DNA of 5,151 nt from positions 1 to 5,151 of the forward strand of contig DASRXC010000145.1 of the NCBI GenBank assembly GCA_035654355.1. Direction: 5' to 3'. Made by a program: the position numbers and the translations under genes. Each line of letters starts with the position of its first letter. The stretch's first letter is position 1. The notes under the pieces are model-generated. The model ran no database searches and was not told where the DNA came from. It saw only the letters and a list, made by a program, of their open reading frames with translations. Source of the stretch: JAFAHD01 sp035654355. GTDB taxonomy: Bacteria; Vulcanimicrobiota; Vulcanimicrobiia; Eremiobacterales; Eremiobacteraceae. Below, piece by piece: positions 1 to 4,744 of the stretch.

Positions 1-330
1 GAATGGCCGTTCCGCGCCGGCGAGCACAAGATTCCGAACCTGTTGGACTACAAGACCCTGACCAGTCTCGATTCACCGCCCATCGACGCGATCATCATAG
101 AGACCGATGACCGTGAAGGCCCCTTCGGCGCCAAGGAAGCCGGGCAAGGACCGCTCAACCCGGTGATCCCCGCGATCGCGAACGCCGTCGCCGACGCGAT
201 CAAAGCGCGGATACATTCAACCCCAATCACGCCTGAGAAGATTCTCAAGGCACTCGATGCATCCACCGGTTCTACGTTGCGCTTGAAGAAGGTGCCGGTG
301 CCGCAGCCGAAGCCACCCGTTCCAGCATGA
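1..330 (+). CDS. Molybdopterin-binding large subunit of a xanthine dehydrogenase-family hydroxylase / 4-hydroxybenzoyl-CoA reductase alpha-like, C-terminal fragment
   Basis: The reading frame is open from the first base and gives the last 109 residues, so the start lies outside the window. The family carries a molybdenum-pterin cofactor and hydroxylates, or in 4-hydroxybenzoyl-CoA reductase reductively dehydroxylates, aromatic or heterocyclic substrates together with FAD and [2Fe-2S] subunits. The diagnostic C-terminal block is visible: EGPFGAKEAGQGPL at fragment residues 39-52, then NPVIPAIANAVADA and STPITPEKILKAL, which match the family's 'GAKGVGE..P..PAIANAI.DA...PxTPExV..AL' ending. The GAKE variant is closer to 4-hydroxybenzoyl-CoA reductase alpha than to classical xanthine dehydrogenase. 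Oddity: Q49 (codon CAA, 145-147) occupies the place where the family has its active-site glutamate. The tail is rich in Pro, Lys and Val and looks unstructured. The VOC gene follows after a few bases, so the two are probably co-translated. Family assignment is firm; the substrate is unknown. Confidence 0.88.
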   Translation, partial: EWPFRAGEHKIPNLLDYKTLTSLDSPPIDAIIIETDDREGPFGAKEAGQGPLNPVIPAIANAVADAIKARIHSTPITPEKILKALDASTGSTLRLKKVPVPQPKPPVPA

Positions 331-332
331 GG
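329..332 (+). promoter_or_regulatory. Ribosome binding site deciding the start of the VOC gene
   Basis: GAGG overlaps the stop codon of the molybdenum subunit gene. It lies 8 nt before the ATG at 341 but only 2 nt before the ATG at 335, so the second ATG is the likelier start. The arrangement implies translational coupling of the two genes. Confidence 0.5.
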
Positions 333-340
333 CGATGCGC

Positions 341-820
341 ATGATACCGATCAAAGGACTCAACCACGCAGTGTTGACGGTCAGCGATCTGGACCGCTCT
401 CTGCAGTTCTACCGCGACGTCTTCGGATTCCAAGAGATCGGCCGCTTGGGCCGCAAGATGGCGTTCATGCGCGCACCTGGGTCGACAAACCACCACGACC
501 TTGGCTTCTTAGCGCTGGGACCAAACGCAACACGCCCAGCGCCCAACGCCGTTGGTCTCTTCCATCTCGCATGGGAAGTCCCGGCGATCGAAGACCTCGC
601 CACCGCGCGCACCGCGCTCATGGCCGCGGGAGCGTTGGTCGGTGAAAGCGATCACGGCGCGACGAAATCGGTCTACGGCGTCGATCCCGACGGTCACGAG
701 TTTGAGATTATGTGGATGGTGCCGCGCGATCAATGGGGTGAGTACGAGAGCAAGGCGGTCACCGGCCATCTCGATCTAGAAGAAGAACTGCGCCGCCACG
801 GCGCCGGAGCAAAACGGTAA
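341..820 (+). CDS. VOC superfamily protein (glyoxalase / extradiol dioxygenase fold)
   Basis: A 159-residue cytosolic protein with two beta-alpha-beta-beta-beta modules of the vicinal oxygen chelate fold (about residues 5-60 and 72-128). Module 1 opens with LNHAVLTVSDLDRSLQFYRD and module 2 with GLFHLAWEV. The final strand carries VDPDGHEFEIMW. The metal triad expected of the extradiol dioxygenase/FosA branch is present as H9, H75 and E122; H51 and H52 in NHHDLGF are further candidates near the site. The VYGVDPDGHEFEIMW ending is typical of catechol-2,3-dioxygenase (CatE)-like proteins, but single-domain VOC proteins also include lyases and isomerases, so the reaction is not settled. An ATG at 335 would add two residues, but the GAGG at 329-332 fits the ATG at 341. 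Its position directly behind a molybdenum hydroxylase subunit suggests a role in the same aromatic pathway; that is inference. Confidence 0.85.
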   Translation: MIPIKGLNHAVLTVSDLDRSLQFYRDVFGFQEIGRLGRKMAFMRAPGSTNHHDLGFLALGPNATRPAPNAVGLFHLAWEVPAIEDLATARTALMAAGALVGESDHGATKSVYGVDPDGHEFEIMWMVPRDQWGEYESKAVTGHLDLEEELRRHGAGAKR

Positions 821-894
821 GACGCAGGCCCGCTGCGTCCAGCGCGGGTTATTCGGAGACGCCGCTTCCCAAGAAGCTTGGGTTCAAGCCCGCG
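817..894 (+). other. Conserved N-terminal extension of the DUF3052 frame lacking a canonical start
   Basis: The frame of the DUF3052 gene stays open upstream of its first ATG (895) to a TGA at 739-741, with no in-frame ATG, GTG or TTG. Positions 844-894 encode AGYSETPLPKKLGFKPA, which matches the usual 'AGYS.TPL.KKLG.K.G' start of DUF3052 proteins, so these residues look like real coding sequence. GGAG (806-809) lies 7 nt before a GTA codon at 817 that overlaps the VOC stop as GTAA. A GTG there would make an ordinary GTGA stop/start overlap. A lost start by G-to-A change at 819, a sequencing error, or use of a rare start codon are all possible. Confidence 0.55.
821..839 (+). other. Hairpin directly after the VOC stop codon
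   Basis: GACGCAG (821-827) and CTGCGTC (833-839) form a perfect 7-bp stem around a 5-nt loop, starting on the base after the VOC stop. No T-run follows, so it is not a classical intrinsic terminator. It sits inside the open N-terminal extension of the DUF3052 frame and could affect that gene's translation, or be a remnant end of the VOC transcript. Confidence 0.4.
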
Positions 895-1245
895 ATGCGC
901 GTCGCGGCGATCGCAGCCCCAACGAATTTCAGAAGTCTGCTCGGGGAGCTGCCTCGTGGAGCCGTTCTAACGAATCGCGTCGTGCCAAATGCGCCGCTGA
1001 TCATCGCATTCGTGCCGAACTTCGCCGCGTTGAAGCACGGCTTCGATGGGTGGAAACGATCGCTCGCCAAGAACGGCGCGCTCTGGTTGTGTTGGCGCAA
1101 GCGCGCTTCAGGCGCAGCGAGCGACGTCGACGATAACGTGATCCGCGACTACGTGCTCACGCGCGGGTTGGTCGATGTGAAGGTTTGCGCGGTCGATGCG
1201 ACCTGGTCAGGGATGAAGTGCGTCTACCGGCTGAAAGATCGATGA
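895..1245 (+). CDS. DUF3052 family protein, start uncertain
   Basis: From the first ATG the product has 116 residues; counting the conserved upstream residues (see the N-terminal extension) it would be about 133-142, nearer the family's usual size. Matching features are MRVAAIAAPTNFRSLLGELP, then PLIIAFVPNFAAL, the central GALWLCWRKRASGAASDVDDN, and the C-terminal block LVDVKVCAVDATWSGMKCVYRLKDR, which is very characteristic of DUF3052. The family has no established biochemical role that I know of. There is no signal peptide or membrane segment, so it should be cytosolic. No convincing Shine-Dalgarno sequence precedes the ATG at 895, which argues that translation really begins upstream. It is the last gene of the rightward cluster and faces the minus-strand genes across a strong hairpin. 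Family assignment is confident; the start is not. Confidence 0.8.
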   Translation: MRVAAIAAPTNFRSLLGELPRGAVLTNRVVPNAPLIIAFVPNFAALKHGFDGWKRSLAKNGALWLCWRKRASGAASDVDDNVIRDYVLTRGLVDVKVCAVDATWSGMKCVYRLKDR

Positions 1246-1253
1246 GAGTAGTC

Positions 1254-1283
1254 CATCGCCGCCGGTAGCAGCCGGCGGCGATG
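1254..1283. terminator. Strong hairpin between convergent genes, probable bidirectional terminator
   Basis: CATCGCCGCCGG (1254-1265) pairs perfectly with CCGGCGGCGATG (1272-1283) around a 6-nt loop TAGCAG, giving a 12-bp, mostly G+C stem. It lies 8 nt after the DUF3052 stop and 31 nt from the stop of the convergent TonB_C-like gene. Position and symmetry suit termination from both sides, but neither side has a T-run, so it may instead protect 3' ends or work with Rho. Confidence 0.6.
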
Positions 1284-1314
1284 AACGCGGGCAAAGTGCG
1301 TGTTGCTTCGAGCG

Positions 1315-1758
1315 TCACTCGAACATCACGTCGATGTAGTATGCGCGCGCGTAGCGGTTGCACTCGTGGATCTCTGGTGCGTAGCTGGAGTTACGCACGA
1401 CGAGGAGCGCTTCGTCATCGAAGAGCGGGTTGCCGGATGACTGGGCGATCTGTGAACCGACCAGCGTTCCACGAGAGTCGAGGTCGATCAGAACGGTCGT
1501 TTTGGCATCGTCTACGGCCTGCGCGGCCGCGACTTCCGGCCACTCAGCGGGGAATGCTTTCGTCACGCGAGCTGGTGCGTCGGCGAGGTCGCACTTGGCA
1601 GTAGTGATCACCGGGCCGAGCGCGTAGATCGGCGATGCGGGCGTCAGTGCGCCGAGCGCAACTGTGCCGGCTGCTTGCGCCGGTGCCACGACGCTAATCG
1701 CTGCGGCAAGCGCGACAGCAAACGCGGCGAGGGACCGGTTGATCGGGCGATTGGACAT
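1315..1758 (-). CDS. Exported TonB C-terminal domain-like protein
   Basis: A 147-residue protein. Residues 1-29 form a signal peptide: basic start MSNRPINR, hydrophobic stretch LAAFAVALAAAISVVA, and a probable signal peptidase I site after A27-Q28-A29. The C-terminal half (about 65-147) follows the TonB_C pattern: hydrophobic strand TVLIDLDSRGTLVGSQIAQSSGN, the DDEALLVVRNSSYAPE helix-strand, and the last strand ARAYYIDVMFE. Unlike true TonB it lacks the N-terminal membrane anchor and the proline-rich spacer, so it is probably a free periplasmic domain rather than an energy transducer. Two cysteines, C56 and C133, flank the domain and could form a disulfide after export. The ATG at 1758 is preferred over one at 1773 because GGAGGT lies 7 nt before it, overlapping the upstream ATG. 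It lies downstream of the amidohydrolase with a 157-nt gap. Its partner and function are unknown. Confidence 0.78.
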   Translation of the reverse strand: MSNRPINRSLAAFAVALAAAISVVAPAQAAGTVALGALTPASPIYALGPVITTAKCDLADAPARVTKAFPAEWPEVAAAQAVDDAKTTVLIDLDSRGTLVGSQIAQSSGNPLFDDEALLVVRNSSYAPEIHECNRYARAYYIDVMFE

Positions 1759-1765
1759 GGCTTGA

Positions 1766-1771
1766 ACCTCC
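1766..1771 (-). promoter_or_regulatory. Strong Shine-Dalgarno of the TonB_C-like gene
   Basis: On the minus strand GGAGGT ends 7 nt before the ATG at 1758. An in-frame ATG at 1773 abuts this motif and has no ribosome binding site of its own, so the motif decides the start. Confidence 0.75.
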
Positions 1772-1777
1772 ATTGTC

Positions 1778-1823
1778 AGGCTTGAGAAACTGCGCGTGAA
1801 TGCGCGTCCTCTGCTACAAGCCT
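1778..1823 (-). repeat. Inverted repeat in the leader of the TonB_C-like gene
   Basis: AGGCTTG at 1778-1784 and CAAGCCT at 1817-1823 are perfect 7-bp reverse complements 32 nt apart, in the leader/promoter region 20 to 65 nt before the start codon. They enclose the tandem TGCGCGT pair. They could form a 5'-leader stem or be a split operator. No convincing -35/-10 pair was recognised in the 1759-1915 gap. Confidence 0.35.
1791..1807. repeat. Tandem TGCGCGT direct repeat upstream of the TonB_C-like gene
   Basis: TGCGCGT occurs at 1791-1797 and again at 1801-1807, a 10-bp period of about one DNA helical turn. It sits 33-49 bp before the start codon at 1758, where an operator for a protein binding the same DNA face could lie. 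CG-rich heptamers are common in this DNA, so chance is a real alternative. Confidence 0.3.
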
Positions 1824-1915
1824 AATCGAAGGAGGCGCCCTCGAGCCTCAGGGGCAGTACTGATGATGGCGCAGAGCCAGTACCGATAAATGCTGGCCAG
1901 CCGCGGGACGCCGGT

Positions 1916-3139
1916 CTACAGGGTGTTCTTGACGACCTTGCCGCCTTTGATGACCAGCACGACACGGGATGGATGATCGAACAGCCCGGGGTCCGCAAGC
2001 GGATCCCCCTTGATCGCGATAACGTCGGCAAGCTTGCCCTGAGCGATCGAACCCAGGTGTTCTTCTTGGTGCATGATCCGCGCATTCGAAAGCGTCGCGC
2101 AGACGATCGCTTCCATCGGGCTGAGTATCGCCGCCTTGAGCGTCAACTCTAAGCCCCGCCGGTTCTGCTCCGAGCCAAGGAGGTCTGAACCGGAACCGAT
2201 CAGCACGCCTGCGGCCCGCGCGATGCGCGTGGACTCTCCCATCATCCGTTCGCAGTCCTTCACGCGCGGAACGACACTTTCGGGGAGTTTCCAATGCCGC
2301 CAATGTTCGGCCATCAAATATGTGACAGCCAAGGTCGGATCGAGCGCCGCGCCGGCTGCGGCCATCGCCGCTGCCGTTGCTTCATCGAGCATAGTGCCGT
2401 GCTCGAAGCATTGGAGCCCGGCTTCAAGGCCGTTGCGGATCGCGCGCACGTTGTGCGCGTGGCCGGCGACGTACGTCTCGCGCGCTTCGGCCTCGACGAC
2501 CGCGGCGCGCAGCTCTTCGACGGTGAGCTGCGTGTCCTCGAGGCGATCTGTCGTCGAGACGACGCCACCGCTGATGAACGCCTTTAACTGCGTCGCGCCA
2601 CGGCGGAAGTTCAATCGCGCCTGGTGGCGGACAGCATCGGCACCGTCGCACAGCGCGACGAGCTGGACAAGTCCGGGAAATTCGACCGAATGATCTTGGA
2701 AGCAGAACGGCCCGGTGATATGGCCGTGGCCGCCGGTCTGGACGATTGCTGGTCCTGAGGGGAACACTCGCGGCCCGCGCACTAGCCCGGTGTCGATGGC
2801 GCGTACAACGCCGCCGTCGACGCCGCACATATCGCGCACGGTTGTGAACCCAGCGTCCAAGCACAGGTCGCAGTTACGAAACGTGCGTGCCGCGATCTCT
2901 GCGGGTGACATCGCACCCGAATCGGCGGTGAAGTCGAAGACCAACCCAAGGTGCGCGTGCGCGTCGATGAGTCCGGGCAACACCGTCAGACCGGTGCAGT
3001 CGATCGCCTCTCCGTCGCTCCGTTTGCCTGACTTAGACACCGACGCGATGCGTTCGCCGGCGATGGCGATCGTCGCGCCTTCGACCGGATCGGCACCGGT
3101 ACCATCAATGAGCCGTGCACCTGACAAGAGAAGTGCCAT
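1916..3139 (-). CDS. Amidohydrolase-family metal-dependent hydrolase, Xaa-Pro dipeptidase-like
   Basis: A 407-residue cytosolic enzyme, complete for the family. An N-terminal beta-sandwich piece (LLLSGARLIDGTG, residues 3-15) is followed by a TIM barrel and the closing sandwich segment GSIAQGKLADVIAIKGDPL (363-381). The binuclear metal site is recognisable: H61 and H63 in LIDAHAHL, the carboxylated lysine K186 in LKAFISGGVVS, a histidine in GHAH (227/229), H247 in FEHG, and catalytic D319 in GSGSD. The Lys-then-ISGGVVS and GHAH/EHG spacing is that of the microbial Xaa-Pro dipeptidase (prolidase-like) and carboxypeptidase branch. Imidazolonepropionase-like or other amide hydrolases cannot be excluded. 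The start at 3139 is supported by GAGGAG 7 nt upstream and by homology beginning at once; a longer frame to 3220 runs into the divergent gene. It starts 3 nt from the divergent dipeptide-binding protein gene, which suggests that it acts on imported peptides (inference). Confidence 0.87.
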   Translation of the reverse strand: MALLLSGARLIDGTGADPVEGATIAIAGERIASVSKSGKRSDGEAIDCTGLTVLPGLIDAHAHLGLVFDFTADSGAMSPAEIAARTFRNCDLCLDAGFTTVRDMCGVDGGVVRAIDTGLVRGPRVFPSGPAIVQTGGHGHITGPFCFQDHSVEFPGLVQLVALCDGADAVRHQARLNFRRGATQLKAFISGGVVSTTDRLEDTQLTVEELRAAVVEAEARETYVAGHAHNVRAIRNGLEAGLQCFEHGTMLDEATAAAMAAAGAALDPTLAVTYLMAEHWRHWKLPESVVPRVKDCERMMGESTRIARAAGVLIGSGSDLLGSEQNRRGLELTLKAAILSPMEAIVCATLSNARIMHQEEHLGSIAQGKLADVIAIKGDPLADPGLFDHPSRVVLVIKGGKVVKNTL

Positions 3140-3142
3140 GCG

Positions 3143-4723
3143 ATGTCTCCTCGCGCCCCTGTACGTCTCCTGGCTTTGGCGGTCCTGGCGTTCGCATGTG
3201 CGGCGTGCAGCGCGCAGCATGCACGAGCCACGGCGGACACGTTGGTGTTCGGCCGCAACACTGACGTCGTCACATTAGACCCCGCGGTCGCGTTCGACGG
3301 CATTTCGCTCACGACGTCGCGCGCGATCTACGAGGGTCTCACCCGCTACAAGCCGGGGACCTTTGAGGTCGAGCCAAGTCTTGCGACGTCGTGGAGCGCG
3401 AGCCCGGACGGGCGGCGTTGGACGTTCGATCTGCGTCACGGCGTGCGCTTTCAAGACGGCACGCCGTTCGATGCTCAGGCGGTGAAGTTCAATATCGATC
3501 GCTGGCGCGATCCGCACAACCCGTATCATGCGTGGGGGTATTTCACGTACTACGGCGCGGAGTTCGGCGGTTTTCCAGGACGCATCGTCGGTGTCAAAAC
3601 GCTCGGGACGGATCGCGTCGAGATCGACCTCGATCGCCCGCTCGCGCCGATCCTCGCAGATCTTGCGATGCCGGCGTTCGGCATCGCGTCGCCCACCGCG
3701 CTCGCGCGAGAACGCGACGGCTTTTCCCGAGCACCGGTCGGCACCGGGCCGTATCGTTTAGCCGAGTGGGTCCGCGACGATCACATCACACTCGTTCGTT
3801 CGAAAGACTACTGGGGGAACAAAGCCCGCATCGACAGGATCGTTCTCCGCGATATCCCGGATGCCGCCACGACGATCTTGCTGTTGCAACGTGGAGACAT
3901 CGACGGCTGGGAATTTCCCACTCCTGGCGGCGTTGCACAGTTCGCACACGATCCGTCGTTGCGGGTATATCATCAGCCCGCGAACAGCGTCGTCTACTTG
4001 GCGCTCAATGCGCGGAAGCACCCGTTTGACGACGTGCGCGTGCGCCGCGCTCTGAATCTTGCGGTTGACCGCGCGGCCCTCGTCAGTCATTTCTACGATC
4101 CGACCGCAACGGTCGCGCGACAGTTCTTGCCAGAGGCGGTGTGGCCGCACGGCGTCGAGCTGGACAGCGAGTACAACCCCACACAAGCACAGCATCTGCT
4201 CTCGCTCGCGGGTTACCCGCATGGCTTTTCGACGACGTTGTGGTTTCCGACAGCGCCGCGCCCGTATTTGCCGGAGCCCGAACGCGTGGCCGAAGCGATT
4301 CAAGCCGATCTCGCCGCGATCGGCGTTCACGCGCGTCTGCAGGGCTTCGAATGGGGCACATTCATCCAAAAAGTGCAAAACGGCGAACACGATATGTGCG
4401 TCATCGGTTGGACCGGCGACAACGGCGATCCCGACAATTTTGTCTACATGCCGTTGGACAAGGACAACGCGGTGCCGCCGGGCGCATCGAACGTGACGTT
4501 TTGGTCGGACGACCGCTTCCACTCGCTGACGCTGCGCGCGCGTGAGGCGAATGACCCGGCGGAGCGAAGCTCGTTGTATCGTGCGGCGCTCGCGATCGTG
4601 CGCGAGCAAGCGCCGCTGGTCGCGATCGCGCACACGACGCCGCCGATCGTTTTCAGAAGCGATGTGCGTGGCTACGTTCCCTCGCCCGACAGCTCGATCT
4701 ACTATCAGGATTTGTACTTCTAA
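3143..4723 (+). CDS. dppA: Dipeptide-binding ABC transporter substrate-binding protein (family 5, DppA-type)
   Basis: A 526-residue exported receptor that captures peptides for an ABC importer. It begins with a signal sequence RLLALAVLAFACAAC; C19 (preceded by LAFA) fits a lipobox and C22 is an alternative, so it is probably a lipoprotein. Family 5 hallmarks follow: TLDPA (44-48), AIYEGLTRY and SWSASPDGRRWTFDLR (about 61-98), GVRFQDGTPFDA, GTGPYRLAEW (from 200), and WTGDNGDPDNF (423-433). The last segment equals E. coli DppA. From memory, DppA binds the dipeptide carboxylate with R355 and the amino group with D408. Here R373 (in PRPY) and D426 (in WTGDN) align and have the same spacing of 53 residues, which favours dipeptides over longer ligands. 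The ribosome binding site is weak (AGAGAAG, 3127-3133). No permease or ATPase genes are present here; they may lie elsewhere. A reductase beta-subunit gene follows after 21 nt. Confidence 0.9.
   Translation: MSPRAPVRLLALAVLAFACAACSAQHARATADTLVFGRNTDVVTLDPAVAFDGISLTTSRAIYEGLTRYKPGTFEVEPSLATSWSASPDGRRWTFDLRHGVRFQDGTPFDAQAVKFNIDRWRDPHNPYHAWGYFTYYGAEFGGFPGRIVGVKTLGTDRVEIDLDRPLAPILADLAMPAFGIASPTALARERDGFSRAPVGTGPYRLAEWVRDDHITLVRSKDYWGNKARIDRIVLRDIPDAATTILLLQRGDIDGWEFPTPGGVAQFAHDPSLRVYHQPANSVVYLALNARKHPFDDVRVRRALNLAVDRAALVSHFYDPTATVARQFLPEAVWPHGVELDSEYNPTQAQHLLSLAGYPHGFSTTLWFPTAPRPYLPEPERVAEAIQADLAAIGVHARLQGFEWGTFIQKVQNGEHDMCVIGWTGDNGDPDNFVYMPLDKDNAVPPGASNVTFWSDDRFHSLTLRAREANDPAERSSLYRAALAIVREQAPLVAIAHTTPPIVFRSDVRGYVPSPDSSIYYQDLYF
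3147..3152 (-). promoter_or_regulatory. Ribosome binding site of the amidohydrolase, inside the divergent gene
   Basis: On the minus strand GAGGAG ends 7 nt before the ATG at 3139. The plus strand of the same bases codes for residues 2-4 of the dipeptide-binding protein, so one stretch serves both genes. Confidence 0.7.
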
Positions 4724-4744
4724 GACCTGAAGTAGCGCTCCACG

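Noticed and set aside
335..340. VOC start at the ATG of 335
   Set aside because: GAGG would be only 2 nt from this ATG; the ATG at 341 has an 8-nt spacing. The difference is two residues and does not affect function.
876..889. GCTTG/CAAGC hairpin before the ATG at 895
   Set aside because: It is a 5-bp stem inside conserved DUF3052 coding sequence, so codon content explains it.
1828..1836. GAAGGAGGC on the plus strand as a ribosome binding site of a small gene
   Set aside because: No ATG, GTG or TTG occurs at a suitable distance downstream and no coding frame follows.
1857..1883. GTACTG/CAGTAC inverted repeat after the amidohydrolase as a terminator
   Set aside because: The stem is only 6 bp around a 15-nt loop and no T-run follows on the minus strand, so support is too weak to annotate.
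2073..2693. Plus-strand open frame of about 206 codons
   Set aside because: It lies wholly inside the amidohydrolase on the opposite strand and shows no recognisable motif.
3140..3220. Longer amidohydrolase start at 3220
   Set aside because: The extra 27 residues are Arg/Gln-rich and unlike the family, overlap the dipeptide-binding gene, and bypass the well-placed GAGGAG for the start at 3139.
2715..3278. Plus-strand open frame of about 187 codons opposite the amidohydrolase 5' end
   Set aside because: It is antisense to a clearly conserved amidohydrolase and overlaps the start of the dipeptide-binding gene in another frame; the product is low-complexity (Ser, Arg, Pro-rich) without family features.
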